This document shows positions 19,150 through 28,214 of a stretch of DNA of 64,000 bases, piece after piece (the first letter of the stretch is position 1; each line of letters opens with the position of its first letter). The position numbers were made by a program, and so were the translations under genes. Origin of the DNA: Metabacillus bambusae. GTDB lineage: Bacteria; Bacillota; Bacilli; Bacillales; Bacillaceae. The notes under the pieces were generated by a model. That model was not told the DNA's origin. It did not search any database and saw only the letters and a program-made list of their open reading frames with translations. The DNA is taken from positions 124,001 through 188,000 of the forward strand of contig NZ_JAGDEL010000003.1 of the NCBI RefSeq assembly GCF_017497975.1, read 5' to 3'.

Positions 19150-19626
19150 CTAAGCCTGTGTTAGGGTTGTAATAAAACAATTATCTATTGAAACTCTTTT
19201 AAAAAAATCCAATGCATCTTGAGTTACAACTAACTCACCTTTTGGAGATAAGCAAAAATGATTTCCTGACCAATTTTTGAAGTTATCTCCTTCTACTTCA
19301 ATTTTACCAAGTGGAATAAATCTACTGAATTCAGGAATATTTTTATTTGGATACATTTCTTTAAAATCATCAGACGTTGTAATCAAACACTTTTCTAATT
19401 TGTAATCACTAAAATCACTATTCTCTAACTCTGTTCCAAGATTACTTGACACAATAAAGGCTGGTGTTGACTCTAAAAGGTCATCTCCTAGCCACCCTTC
19501 AAACTCATAGTGTAAGTATTTTACCTTTCCTGATATACCCTCTATTGCAATATCTTCTTCTGTTCCATAAATGGTATGTTCACCATGACCACCTGATACT
19601 TCAGGTTCTAAAAAATATAATTTCAT
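19150..19626 (-). CDS. probable immunity protein (Imm43-like) of LXG toxin 1
   Basis: A 158-residue acidic protein with a GGGAGGAAG site, 25 bp after the toxin gene. It starts MKLYFLEPEVSGGHGEHT and has YEFEGWLGDDLLESTPAFIV and FIPLGKIEVEGDNF, a layout I associate with Imm43-like proteins. The position right after an LXG toxin with no gap for a promoter is strong evidence for immunity. It should bind and block the VHH nuclease tip encoded upstream. Confidence 0.65.
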   Translation of the reverse strand: MKLYFLEPEVSGGHGEHTIYGTEEDIAIEGISGKVKYLHYEFEGWLGDDLLESTPAFIVSSNLGTELENSDFSDYKLEKCLITTSDDFKEMYPNKNIPEFSRFIPLGKIEVEGDNFKNWSGNHFCLSPKGELVVTQDALDFFKRVSIDNCFITTLTQA

Positions 19627-19651
19627 TAGTTACTTCCTCCCTACTACAAAC

Positions 19652-21403
19652 TTACCTTTTCACTGGTGGATTAAAATTATCACCATATTTCTTATCTAAC
19701 TCAATCATATAATATATTACTTCTTCTTTTGTAGGATTTTGGTTATTTCTATAAAATCTATTCCAATCTCTTCTTATTTTGGATAAATGTATATCACTGT
19801 TTATTTCTTTTGGTATCCCTCTCAGATTTTCTAAAGCATGAATTTCCTCAAGTGAGAATAACTCTGGGTGTCTTTTTAAAATTTGTTGCTCTATAGCATG
19901 ATGAACTACGACACTCCCTTTAAGGTCAGGATATTCATTAAAGAATGTCTTTTTATAGTCCTTAATATTTTTGCCTTTTTCTATCCCCTTATCAACACCA
20001 CTAAAAGAAAACTTCGACAAAACCCTATCCAAGACCTTCTTAACCGCTTCAGTATCGAACACATTAAACGGGATCTTTAAGCCTGCACCATTTAAACTAT
20101 AAGCCAATTTGTTACTATCATTCATTTCATTCAACAATACGTGAATGCCACCTCTTACCTCACCAATAACATAATTCACATATGTTTTTGTCTTCGTCGT
20201 AGTTAGTTCATGTGCTTTATCAACTGTCTTCTCAAGTACAAGATTCCTATCTTGTAAACTCGGGGTTTTAGGTCCACGAACAATCGGCTTCGCTCCACCT
20301 GCTAGAATACTAGCTAACCCTATACTACTCAACCAGTGCTCTTTTGAAAAGCTTTCTTCTGGGTTTATCGCTCCATTTCCTAGGTCAAGAGTTCCCATGC
20401 TTATGTAATTCACAAAGTCATAGGGGGAATTCATCGCGACATGGGCTCTGTCTTCCATCCCTTGATACATAGATTTAGCTGTGTCGAAAGATCCTATAGT
20501 TAGGTAATTTCCAAAGTCGTATACTGAATCAAATTTCTTTTCGTTCCGAGCTTCTAGGCCATCCCAAAAGTCGTTTCTAATTTCTTTGAAGCTATGTATC
20601 GTTTTTTCAATCGGGTTTAATTTTGCAAATTCTGCTTTTTCCCTTTCTCTAGCTTCGATCTCAGCTTCTATTTCTGCTTGTTGTTTTCGGACCTCTTCTT
20701 GGTTCTTTTTGTATGCTAGATAATTGATTGTTTGTCGTTCAGCTTGCGCTTTTAATTGATACACATCACTTGCTTTATATGCTGCTGAATTGAAATGAAT
20801 CGGTGAGATCGTATTACCTTGACGAGATGCTTCAATTAATTGCTGAAAAAGAGTGATGACGTATTGCTCTTCACCTTCTGATAACTTGTATTCTGATGTT
20901 AAATCTTGATCAAGCTGATTAACAGCATCAATGGTGTCTTTTCTGTCTTTATCTGCTTTTTCAATATGGTCCTCAAAGCTATTTGTTGAAAAGGCATTAA
21001 GGGGTATGAGGTCATCAATCCGGTTGAAAATCCTTTGCAGCTCATCCTGCTGGCTTGCGACCATTTCCTTTTGGTTTCTTATGTGATGTACCAGTTCATT
21101 CTCAAGAAATGGAAGGTGGATAACTGTATTCCCCGATAGATCCTTCTCGTCTGTACTTCCTTGAATCCCTTTTAAAAAAGCAATGTGTCGATCTATAAGA
21201 CGAAGCCAGGCTTCTACCACATCGATTTGTCCTTGGTAAAATCCCTTGATGGCATCAGCTCCCTTGCCTTGGAACTGTTCATCTAAATTGACGATGTCAT
21301 TGCATTTCCTTTTTACCTGATCAAGCTGCTGTCTTAAAAGATTATATTCTTGTAGTCTAACTTCCATTGTATGTATAAATGTTCTTGAATCTAGTACCTT
21401 CAC
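19652..21403 (-). CDS. LXG polymorphic toxin 1 with VHH-type nuclease tip
   Basis: 583 residues from GTG 21403, which has GGAGGTG 12 bases upstream; the paralogue at 33986-35740 has the same site before its TTG. Residues ~1-210 are an LXG domain, the helical hairpin that targets toxins to type VII secretion. A coiled region (~225-260) and a linker shared with the paralogue (WDGLEARNEKKFDS to GGAKPIVR) run to ~470. The last ~105 residues are a different tip: GSVVVHHAIEQQI, NLRGIPKEI and HLSKIRRDWNRFY, an HNH-like fold related to AHH nucleases. An immunity gene follows at once. No small partner genes precede it. Confidence 0.85.
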   Translation of the reverse strand: MKVLDSRTFIHTMEVRLQEYNLLRQQLDQVKRKCNDIVNLDEQFQGKGADAIKGFYQGQIDVVEAWLRLIDRHIAFLKGIQGSTDEKDLSGNTVIHLPFLENELVHHIRNQKEMVASQQDELQRIFNRIDDLIPLNAFSTNSFEDHIEKADKDRKDTIDAVNQLDQDLTSEYKLSEGEEQYVITLFQQLIEASRQGNTISPIHFNSAAYKASDVYQLKAQAERQTINYLAYKKNQEEVRKQQAEIEAEIEAREREKAEFAKLNPIEKTIHSFKEIRNDFWDGLEARNEKKFDSVYDFGNYLTIGSFDTAKSMYQGMEDRAHVAMNSPYDFVNYISMGTLDLGNGAINPEESFSKEHWLSSIGLASILAGGAKPIVRGPKTPSLQDRNLVLEKTVDKAHELTTTKTKTYVNYVIGEVRGGIHVLLNEMNDSNKLAYSLNGAGLKIPFNVFDTEAVKKVLDRVLSKFSFSGVDKGIEKGKNIKDYKKTFFNEYPDLKGSVVVHHAIEQQILKRHPELFSLEEIHALENLRGIPKEINSDIHLSKIRRDWNRFYRNNQNPTKEEVIYYMIELDKKYGDNFNPPVKR

Positions 21404-21499
21404 AATTGTATTCTTCACCTCCATGTTCTCTACTTCCTTAGATGCACCAATGAAGTATAGAAACATTTTTATGTAATAAATAGTAGGATACATTTTTTC

Positions 21500-21590
21500 T
21501 ACTATTTACCAATATCATAGATTGTAAATTTAGTACATAAATTAAACAATTTTATTAACGAAAACAGGAATATTCACCTAAGAAATGTAT
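21500..21590 (-). promoter_or_regulatory. conserved upstream region of LXG toxin 1
   Basis: About 90 bases (with ACTATTTACCAATATCATAG) are shared with 35832-35920 upstream of LXG toxin 2. The conservation outside coding sequence suggests a shared promoter. I could not place -35 and -10 boxes with confidence. Confidence 0.4.
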
Positions 21591-21710
21591 TTCCTACCAT
21601 ACAAAATTCCTATTTTGTGAAGTAACTTAGAAATTCATCCTCTATTAAAAAAAATTAAATTTAAAAAACTACATGTTTAATTCCTTTCAAGTAAATTATT
21701 GAAATCATAT

Positions 21711-21741
21711 TAAAAAAGGTACACCATTATCGGTATACCTT
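21711..21741 (-). terminator. terminator of the sigma-54 activator gene
   Basis: Minus-strand stem AAGGTATACC with GGTGTACCTT (one mismatch-type pair), then a TTTTTTAA tract, 110 bases after the activator's stop codon. Confidence 0.75.
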
Positions 21742-21761
21742 GATTAAATATATTTTTGAAT

Positions 21762-21840
21762 TAGAAGCTAACTTCCTTCTTAATATTCTCTTCTCTAACC
21801 AATTTGTTTACCAATTGATCAATTTTTCAATTTCCGGAAG
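21762..21840 (-). pseudogene. small remnant of a DUF559-type helicase C-terminus
   Basis: The bases match 38246-38325 closely (TTCTCTAACCAATTT and CAATTTCCGGA in both), with a base change that breaks the frame. It is the last ~25 codons of the gene whose larger remnant lies at 38246-38527. Confidence 0.55.
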
Positions 21841-21852
21841 CAAAGGGACGGT

Positions 21853-23616
21853 TCATAACCCATACTTCCTCATTTTAAGATACAGCGTATTGCGACTAAT
21901 CTTCAATATCCTCGCAGCTTTGCTTATATTCCATCCAGCAGATGTTAGTGCTTGGGTGATGGCCTCTTTTTCCGTCTGTCCGAGTGAAGACGGTTTTTTT
22001 TCTACAATTGCCAATTGCTGAGTTTGCTGTTCATACACATCTTCAAAGTGTAAATCATCCGCCTTAATCTCGTTTCCTACGGCAAAAAAGGAGGCTTGGA
22101 TGAGGACACTTTTAAGTTCTCTGATGTTTCCTGGCCAATGATAGGCGAGGATTTTTTGCTTTGCTTTATCCGATAACGAGACTGATGAATGGTCTAATGT
22201 ATTAATGAAATGCTCGGTTAATTCAAGGATGTCGGTTCTGTCTTTCAGCGGCGGGAGGGTAATGAAAATCCCTTTAAGGCGGTAGTACAAGTCCTCTCGA
22301 AAGCGTCCTGCTTTAATTTCTTCACGTAAGTTTTTGTTTGTAGCCGCAATAACCCTTGTGTTAATCTTGATGACTTTGACACCGCCGACTCGTGTAACAA
22401 TACTTTCTTGTAAGACACGGAGTAAAGCCGCTTGGGCCTTTAAGGACATATCGCCAATTTCGTCGAGAAAGATGGTTCCACCGTTTGCTGCTTCAAATTT
22501 ACCTGGAGATCCTTTGTAATTCGCCCCTGTAAATGCCCCCTTTTCGTAGCCAAATAATTCACTTTCGATAAGATTTTCTGGGATCGCGCTACAATTCACA
22601 GCGACAAATGGTTTCCCGAATCGTGAGCCATGGCTATGTAATGATTGTGCAATAAGTTCCTTTCCTGTTCCACTTTTCCCATAAATAATGACAGGGTAAT
22701 CAAAAACAGCCGCCTTTGTTATTATGTTTCGAACCTTTTCTATTTTGGGACAAGAGCCAATGATATCTGAGGTGCTGTATAGTTTTTTTGCCGTCTCGTC
22801 CTTCTTGTTCACTTTGCTTAAAGAAACAACGGAGCTGTATACTTTTTGTGATTGATCAGAGATGACCTCAACCGAATAACCTTTTGCGACATGAAACTCA
22901 TCCCCGATACAATCTTCTCCTAAGATAAAGCGGGCTGTTTGATTGGCACGAATAATCGTATTTTCACGGTCAAGGGTAAGAAGCGGAACGGTTGATAAGT
23001 TTGATGTTAGCTCAAGTTCTTTTAATGCTAACACCTTTTCTTGCTTAGTCTGATCAAGAAGTAGTCGGGTCTGTAAACTTTCGGCCATCATCGTTGTTAA
23101 GGAAATCGTAAAAGGGTGATACATCTCTTTTTTTGCACTAATATTAATCGCACCAATTAACTCGCCAGTTGGAGAATAAATAGGACTTGCTGCACAGGTA
23201 AGAAAGTGATTTTTCACGTAGAAATGGTGCTCAGCGTGCGTAATGATTGGTTTCTTTTCGTAGATGGCGAGTCCCATCGCATTGGTGCCTTTTCTTTTTT
23301 CAGACCAATTGGAACCAATTGGCAAATAATCGATTGCCTCATTACTATCCAAATGGCCTACTTTGTGAATAATGGTTCCATTCCGATCTACAATCACCGT
23401 GACGAGTCCTTGGGAGTGTATGGCAGGATAAAGGTTTTCTAAAATTAATGTTGCGTGCCGAATCATCGACTGATTTTCAGTTAATACCTCCTGTAAGGCA
23501 CTACCAGTTAAAATTGAGTCATCCATAGGGTCGGAGGGTGAAAGTCCAAAGCGTTGACAGCGCTCCCAAGAACGGTCGATTATATCAACCCGCTCGACAA
23601 GGTTCTCCAGTGGCAT
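21853..23616 (-). CDS. sigma-54-dependent activator, AcoR-type
   Basis: 587 residues. The N-terminal ~200 residues form a GAF-like sensor (GAINISAKKEMYHPF). A PAS-like segment follows (~215-265, DRENTIIRANQTARFILG). The AAA+ domain spans ~290-515: GKSGTGKEL (Walker A), GAFTGANYKG (sigma-54 contact loop), GGTIFLDEIGD (Walker B). A Fis-type HTH ends the protein (WNISKAARILKISRNTLYL). It is divergent from fdhA, whose promoter is a perfect sigma-54 site, so it very likely activates that operon. The inducer may be formaldehyde, methanol or a related C1 or alcohol compound. A GGGACGGTTC repeat overlaps its stop codon. Confidence 0.9.
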   Translation of the reverse strand: MPLENLVERVDIIDRSWERCQRFGLSPSDPMDDSILTGSALQEVLTENQSMIRHATLILENLYPAIHSQGLVTVIVDRNGTIIHKVGHLDSNEAIDYLPIGSNWSEKRKGTNAMGLAIYEKKPIITHAEHHFYVKNHFLTCAASPIYSPTGELIGAINISAKKEMYHPFTISLTTMMAESLQTRLLLDQTKQEKVLALKELELTSNLSTVPLLTLDRENTIIRANQTARFILGEDCIGDEFHVAKGYSVEVISDQSQKVYSSVVSLSKVNKKDETAKKLYSTSDIIGSCPKIEKVRNIITKAAVFDYPVIIYGKSGTGKELIAQSLHSHGSRFGKPFVAVNCSAIPENLIESELFGYEKGAFTGANYKGSPGKFEAANGGTIFLDEIGDMSLKAQAALLRVLQESIVTRVGGVKVIKINTRVIAATNKNLREEIKAGRFREDLYYRLKGIFITLPPLKDRTDILELTEHFINTLDHSSVSLSDKAKQKILAYHWPGNIRELKSVLIQASFFAVGNEIKADDLHFEDVYEQQTQQLAIVEKKPSSLGQTEKEAITQALTSAGWNISKAARILKISRNTLYLKMRKYGL

Positions 23617-23693
23617 TTGCTTGTCCCCCTTTAAATAGTAACGTTTACTCTAAGTCTATTATACTACTTGGATAAATATTTCCAAGTTTAAAT

Positions 23694-23727
23694 GAACAAC
23701 TGTCCTAAAATAGGACATTTGTTGTTC
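23694..23727. promoter_or_regulatory. upstream activator site between the activator and fdhA
   Basis: Nested inverted repeats: TGTCC-TAAAATA-GGACA (23701-23717), flanked by GAACAAC (23694-23700) and GTTGTTC (23721-23727). It lies ~75 bp upstream of the -24 box, the usual distance for an enhancer site. Confidence 0.65.
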
Positions 23728-23791
23728 AGAAAATAAGCAGGTTTAATAACCACTCATCATAAAAATGGGCTTAAAACAAAAGTTTGGATCT

Positions 23792-23807
23792 TGGCACACT
23801 TCTTGCA
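23792..23807 (+). promoter_or_regulatory. sigma-54 (-24/-12) promoter of fdhA
   Basis: TGGCAC-ACTTC-TTGCA matches the consensus, with GG (23793-23794) and GC (23805-23806) exactly 10 bases apart. The fdhA ATG is 49 bases downstream. Confidence 0.9.
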
Positions 23808-23855
23808 ATATGTAAAGTGTACAACCTAACATTTAACTTAAGGGGGAATTGCAAA

Positions 23856-25070
23856 ATGAGTGGAAACAGAGCAGTCGCGTATATGAAACCAGGTAAGGTG
23901 GAAATACAGGACATAGGTTATCCTGATTTAGTGTTAAGAGATGGCCCAGGTGTTAATCCACTGAATGTTGGTCGTAAATGTAACCATGGTGTGATTTTAA
24001 AAGTTGTCACAACGAACATTTGTGGAAGCGATCAACATATGGTGCGCGGAAGAACGACAGCTCCAACCGGACTTGTTCTTGGACATGAAATTACAGGTGA
24101 AGTCATTGAAGTTGGAAGTGATGTTGAGTTCATTAAAAAAGGCGATCTCGTATCTGTGCCATTTAATATTGCTTGTGGGCGCTGTCGTAGTTGTAAAGAG
24201 CGTGACACTCATATTTGTGAAAATGTAAATCCTGATCGTCCGGGTTCAGCGTATGGCTATGTTGATATGGGCGGATGGGTCGGAGGTCAGTCTGAATATG
24301 TTATGGTTCCGTATGCTGATTTCCAGTTATTAAAATTCCCAGATAAAGATCAGGCAATGGAAAAAATAAAAGATTTAACAATGCTCTCAGATATTTTTCC
24401 AACAGGTTATCACGGTGCAGTCAGTGCAGGGGTCAAACCAGGTTCGACGGTTTATATTGCTGGAGCAGGTCCAGTTGGGTTAGCAGCAGCGCACTCAGCT
24501 CAATTACTCGGTGCGGCTGTTGTCATTGTCGGTGACCTGAACGGGGAACGGCTTCAACAAGCAAAAAGCTTTGGATGTGAAACCGTAAACCTTCGTGAAT
24601 ATCCGGATCTTGGTGAGCAAATCGAACAAATTTTAGGGGTTCCTGAAGTCGACTGCGCCGTTGACTGCGTGGGATTTGAAGCGTCAGGACATGGAGCAAA
24701 TGCAGGGGAAGCGCCGGCAACCGTACTTAATTCAATTATGACCGTAACACGTGCTGGCGGGAGACTTGGTATTCCAGGGCTTTATGTAACAGGGGATCCT
24801 GGTGGAATTGATGAAGATGCACGAATCGGGACATTAAAGGTGCGTCTTGGCCTTGGTTGGGCAAAAGCACATACCTTTGTAACCGGGCAAACACCTGTGA
24901 TGAAATACCACCGTGACTTAATGGCAGCTATTTTAAGTGGAAGAGCACAAATTGCGAAAGCCGTAAATGCAACAGTTATTTCTTTAGAAGATGCGCCAAG
25001 AGGGTACCAAGAGTTTGATCAAGGTGCAGCGAGAAAGTATGTCATTGACCCTCATGGACTTGTAAAATAG
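23856..25070 (+). CDS. fdhA: glutathione-independent formaldehyde dehydrogenase
   Basis: 404 residues from ATG 23856, which follows AAGGGGGAATT; an upstream in-frame ATG would put the sigma-54 promoter inside the gene. Zinc alcohol dehydrogenase fold: catalytic zinc site NICGSDQHMV and GHEITGEV; structural zinc cysteines C-x2-C-x2-C-x7-C in ACGRCRSCKERDTHIC; Rossmann motif AGAGPVGLAAA. The long insert and the QSEYVMVPYADF and GAARKYVIDPHG segments fit the P. putida-type NAD-dependent formaldehyde dismutating/dehydrogenase group. It oxidises formaldehyde to formate without glutathione. It is co-transcribed with an aquaporin-family gene 12 bp downstream. Confidence 0.9.
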   Translation: MSGNRAVAYMKPGKVEIQDIGYPDLVLRDGPGVNPLNVGRKCNHGVILKVVTTNICGSDQHMVRGRTTAPTGLVLGHEITGEVIEVGSDVEFIKKGDLVSVPFNIACGRCRSCKERDTHICENVNPDRPGSAYGYVDMGGWVGGQSEYVMVPYADFQLLKFPDKDQAMEKIKDLTMLSDIFPTGYHGAVSAGVKPGSTVYIAGAGPVGLAAAHSAQLLGAAVVIVGDLNGERLQQAKSFGCETVNLREYPDLGEQIEQILGVPEVDCAVDCVGFEASGHGANAGEAPATVLNSIMTVTRAGGRLGIPGLYVTGDPGGIDEDARIGTLKVRLGLGWAKAHTFVTGQTPVMKYHRDLMAAILSGRAQIAKAVNATVISLEDAPRGYQEFDQGAARKYVIDPHGLVK

Positions 25071-25082
25071 AGGAGGTCTGTC

Positions 25083-25841
25083 ATGGAACCCCCAGTTCTG
25101 TTCAAACGATGTGTGGCTGAAAGTATTGGAACTGCCTTACTCGTACTCATTGGTGCTGGAACAGCGGCGTTTAATGGGGTCATTACAACAAGTAATAATG
25201 CGGCGACGACTCTTGCGGATATCGGCGTGATAAGTGTTGCCTTTGCGATTGTCGTCATGGCGATGATTTTTACAATTGGAAGAATCTCTGGTTGTCATAT
25301 TAATCCTGCCGTTACAATTGGTTTAGCAGTCACCGGTCACTTTGCTTGGAAAGAGGTTCCCGCGTACCTCATCGCTCAGTGCGTTGGCGGTATCATCGGT
25401 GCAATGGCGATTGTTGCTGTTCTTGGAATGGAGGGTCTTCACCTTGGAGGGTTAGGTGCAACATCACTTGGTTCAAGTACAGGCTATGTACAAGGGATGG
25501 TTGTGGAAGCGATCGCAGCATTTGTACTTATGTTTGTGATTATGGGGATTGCTGTTGATCCGGACGCCCCGGGAAACTGGGCAGGGCTTGTGATTGGATT
25601 GACGGTAGGAGGACTTATCATGTTAACAGCTGGGGCAACTGGAGCTTCGTTTAACCCCGCTCGAACATTTGGTCCCTATGTGATTAATAGTTTAGCAGGT
25701 GGTAATATTAGCTGGGCACAGTTTCCCGTTTATGTGATTGGACCGATTATCGGAGCTATAGGGGGAGCCGTTGCTTATAAAGGGTTAACACCAACAAAGC
25801 AGCAGGTGGTGGGTTCTGACCCCCACTCTGTTAAAGGGTGA
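25083..25841 (+). CDS. MIP-family channel (aquaporin/aquaglyceroporin)
   Basis: 252 residues with six predicted membrane helices and both pore half-helices: SGCHINPAVTIG (first NPA) and GASFNPARTFGP (second NPA). GAGDA of glycerol facilitators is absent. It follows fdhA by 12 bp with an AGGAGG site, so it is read from the sigma-54 promoter. MIP channels pass water or small uncharged solutes; the operon suggests entry or exit of a small C1 or polyol substrate, which is inference. The last ~15 residues run into DNA resembling a dispersed repeat and may not be native. Confidence 0.85.
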   Translation: MEPPVLFKRCVAESIGTALLVLIGAGTAAFNGVITTSNNAATTLADIGVISVAFAIVVMAMIFTIGRISGCHINPAVTIGLAVTGHFAWKEVPAYLIAQCVGGIIGAMAIVAVLGMEGLHLGGLGATSLGSSTGYVQGMVVEAIAAFVLMFVIMGIAVDPDAPGNWAGLVIGLTVGGLIMLTAGATGASFNPARTFGPYVINSLAGGNISWAQFPVYVIGPIIGAIGGAVAYKGLTPTKQQVVGSDPHSVKG

Positions 25842-26003
25842 AGCGTTAAAGTGTTTGAGAAGTGTGAGACGGTTCGAGACTAGTGAAAAAGTACCGTTTA
25901 TAATTAGTCAATTTTAGTTAAGGACAAAATTTCAAGTTCAAAACTTAAATCTAATGAATGCTATCACTTAAGGGGGAAAACCTTTGCAGTTTTCTCCTAT
26001 TTA
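25842..26003. other. gene-free spacer after the aquaporin gene
   Basis: No clear terminator or gene was found between the channel gene and the transposase remnant. Confidence 0.4.
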
Positions 26004-26218
26004 TTACGATACTAAAGCTGCAATTCTTTTAATATTGACTGCTATTACAGCTAATTTTGATTGCTTAGACACACCTAATAGGCCATACTCCCTCGCACGA
26101 GATAGACCATAACCTTTTGAGCTCCGCATTTTCCCGTTCAATAGAAGCTCTTTTTTTATACTTTTCTACGAACTCCTCAGTTTTTTGGTACTTAGAAATT
26201 TCATGAATTTGTTTCGTG
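26004..26218 (-). pseudogene. transposase C-terminal remnant (IS1182-like)
   Basis: Reading the minus strand gives EEFVEKYKKRASIERENAEL, then after a frameshift YGLSRAREYGLLGVSKQSKL and AVIAVNIKRIAALVS. This is the typical end of DDE transposases of the IS1182/DUF772 group. About 75 codons remain, without catalytic residues or terminal repeats. Confidence 0.7.
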
Positions 26219-26227
26219 TTTAAGGTA

Positions 26228-26392
26228 TTTTCTTGTGTAAAAATTGTGTAAAATGCATTAAAACCCTAACTTTTTCAGCTTTTTTCTCCCAAACCAAAAA
26301 ACACTCACCAACATTGATATGCCAACATTTGTGAGTGTTTTATCTTTTTAAAATTAAATCGTTTTCATCTAAAGTTACCGTTGGTTAGAGTC
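26228..26392. repeat. ~160-bp dispersed repeat, copy 2
   Basis: Doubled GTGTAAAA words, then the arms ACACTCAC...GTGAGTGT around AACATTGATATGCCAACATT. It is similar to the copies at 17247, 28027 and 46812. Confidence 0.75.
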
Positions 26393-26454
26393 TAACGATC
26401 TATGGGTGTAATAATTTCCGAGCCGTTTTGTCATCTTTCTTGATATGCAATAAG

Positions 26455-26507
26455 CATGGGGACGGTCTTAACGGTTTCCAAGGAAGAGCGTGAACCGTCC
26501 CCGTGCT
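26455..26507. repeat. palindromic GGGGACGGT/ACCGTCCCC repeat
   Basis: Two inverted arms (26455-26466 and 26492-26507; AGCATGGGGACGGT against ACCGTCCCCGTGCT) flank a ~25-base centre, the form of a REP-like imperfect palindrome. Confidence 0.6.
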
Positions 26508-26735
26508 CCTTCAGTTATAAATCTTAAGTACCTATTAGATTTATGTTTTGAACAATCTTCTGCTAAGATTTTCACTCCAACTTCACAGCTTCCCCAATCT
26601 GCATTAAAAACTAGCAAATTGCCACCCTCACCTAACCGTTACTTTAATTCTATCTCACCAAGTAATGTATCTATTACCTGATTTTTCTTTTATGTATTTA
26701 TTAATTTTGCTCTCAAGTACATTATTATTCTCCAA
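26508..26735 (-). pseudogene. protein-kinase N-terminal remnant
   Basis: A TTG start at 26735 with AAGGGGGAG in front opens MENNNVLESKINKYIKEKSG. After a shift and stop codons the other frame reads RLGEGGNLLVFNADWG, then VGVKILAEDCS, which matches the glycine loop and the VAIK-lysine strand of Ser/Thr protein kinases. No catalytic loop follows. It is a broken kinase fragment. Confidence 0.55.
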
Positions 26736-26816
26736 TATCTACTCCCCCTTGAAACAAATCACGGAAAGGTCCTCCATAAAATCTCTACTAAATATAATTA
26801 CATCCGAGAAATTCCT

Positions 26817-27869
26817 TCATTCCTCATAATCAATAATGTTTGGATTAGTCTTTTGATCATTTAATGCTTGTATCCTAATACTTTTTTCAAATAAAAAACG
26901 TTTATGGTAAATTAAATTGGCACCGTATAATATTTTATTCATTGTATATGTATCAGCCAATGCACCGATGATTGCTCCAACAAAAGGAACAGCCTTTTTA
27001 CCAGTTTCTTGTGTCATTTTTTTACCAAGTTGTTCTAGAAGTTTTTGAAATACCCCAGCTTCTAAACCTTCTTTTCCTGCTTCTTTAAGAGCTTTTTTGG
27101 CAGCTGCATGGGCAACTGCACGTATTTGTACATAGAGTAGCTCTGCTCCACCCTTTTGAGCCATCTGTGTATATGTTAGTTTTGATAAAGATTCCTTTAA
27201 AGACGATACATTTGCTGCTAGCATCATTTTACTAATAATGGACCCTAAATTTTTCACTTCTGAATCAAGATGTGGTGAAAGACACGTTACAGTTACACTC
27301 GACGCAAATTCTAATTCTCTAGGGTCATCCACAATATCATATCCATAGTACAGCCCAATCGCTTGTACAGATCGAAAATATATAAAAAAGGTATAGGCAA
27401 GGTTGAATGGTACACCCGCTAGACCAAAGAAACCTGTTGCTCCCCCACCTACCATTGCTGAAGGTAAATCTATAACTTTTCTTCTATTTAGGGCAACCTT
27501 CTCTATATGATAACTCCTTAACGTACATATTTCAGGATATTCCTCTATATGAAATTGTCCCTTATTTAATGATTCTACTATTTTTCTTTTGTTAAAAGTC
27601 AGTCTTGAGGAGTTTTCCTGAACAACATAAAAACCATCACCTGCTTTTTCCAATACTTTTTTTATGACTGTCAAATCACTAGCTTTCTTAATGGTATCAG
27701 CAGTAATTGTTTTCCACTTCTCAGGTGTAATTTCTGATACTTTTCCTTGAGCCTTAATTAGTTGTTTTTGTATAGGACCTGGTTCAATAAACTTTTCATA
27801 GTCCTTCGTAAGAATTTCCAACAATTTTTCTTCCTTTTTATCCAAATAAGTTATAATACCATCTTCCAT
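26817..27869 (-). CDS. EcsC-family protein
   Basis: 350 residues, start supported by AAAGGGGGATTC. Typical EcsC-domain features: GGGATGFFGLAGVPFNLAYT and RSVQAIGLYYGYD, then a C-terminal glycine/alanine-rich helix (KKAVPFVGAIIGALADTYTM). The two hydrophobic stretches suggest membrane association. The biochemical role of the family is not established; in Bacillus, EcsC is named from the ecs locus but is not its transporter. It is a single gene with no evident operon. Confidence 0.8.
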   Translation of the reverse strand: MEDGIITYLDKKEEKLLEILTKDYEKFIEPGPIQKQLIKAQGKVSEITPEKWKTITADTIKKASDLTVIKKVLEKAGDGFYVVQENSSRLTFNKRKIVESLNKGQFHIEEYPEICTLRSYHIEKVALNRRKVIDLPSAMVGGGATGFFGLAGVPFNLAYTFFIYFRSVQAIGLYYGYDIVDDPRELEFASSVTVTCLSPHLDSEVKNLGSIISKMMLAANVSSLKESLSKLTYTQMAQKGGAELLYVQIRAVAHAAAKKALKEAGKEGLEAGVFQKLLEQLGKKMTQETGKKAVPFVGAIIGALADTYTMNKILYGANLIYHKRFLFEKSIRIQALNDQKTNPNIIDYEE

Positions 27870-28026
27870 AATGAATCCCCCTTTGCTAATTTTATCATTT
27901 CTTGAGTATTTTCAATACCTTGCAAAATTAATAGAATTCTTATTATATCTTTATTTCAATAAATAGATTTATTAATTTTATCAACATAATATTAGGAATA
28001 TCTAGGTAGTGATCAGTCCAAGCCTC

Positions 28027-28197
28027 TGTTTGAAAAATGTGTAAAACAAATTCATATCCTAATTTCCCCATCCGTTTTCCACCAAAACAAAAAATACTCA
28101 CAAACATTGATATACCAACATTTGTGAGTGCTTTATAATTTTTAATATTAACTCGTTTTTACTTAAAGATACCGGTGGTCGTGGTCGAACCTCATAA
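28027..28197. repeat. ~160-bp dispersed repeat, copy 3
   Basis: GTGTAAAA word, then arms ACTCACAAA and TTTGTGAGT around CATTGATATACCAACA, then AACTCGTTTTTACTTAAAG and GGTCGTGGTCGAACC. It is the best-preserved copy. Confidence 0.75.
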
Positions 28198-28214
28198 AGT
28201 AAAAATGTATATAA

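Noticed and set aside
18964-19626. Stop-codon readthrough joining the immunity gene to the following in-frame stretch
   Set aside because: The downstream text reads as the end of a different immunity family; shared frame is best seen as chance.
26004-26218. Active insertion sequence
   Set aside because: Only a frameshifted transposase end remains, without catalytic residues or terminal inverted repeats.
17247-28197. CRISPR array
   Set aside because: The repeat copies are ~160 bp, few, unevenly spaced by kilobases, and lack spacers or cas genes.
28160-28197. tRNA or tmRNA 3' end suggested by GGTTCGA on the minus strand of repeat copy 3
   Set aside because: No acceptor stem, D-arm or anticodon arm can be folded around it, and the other copies do not keep it.
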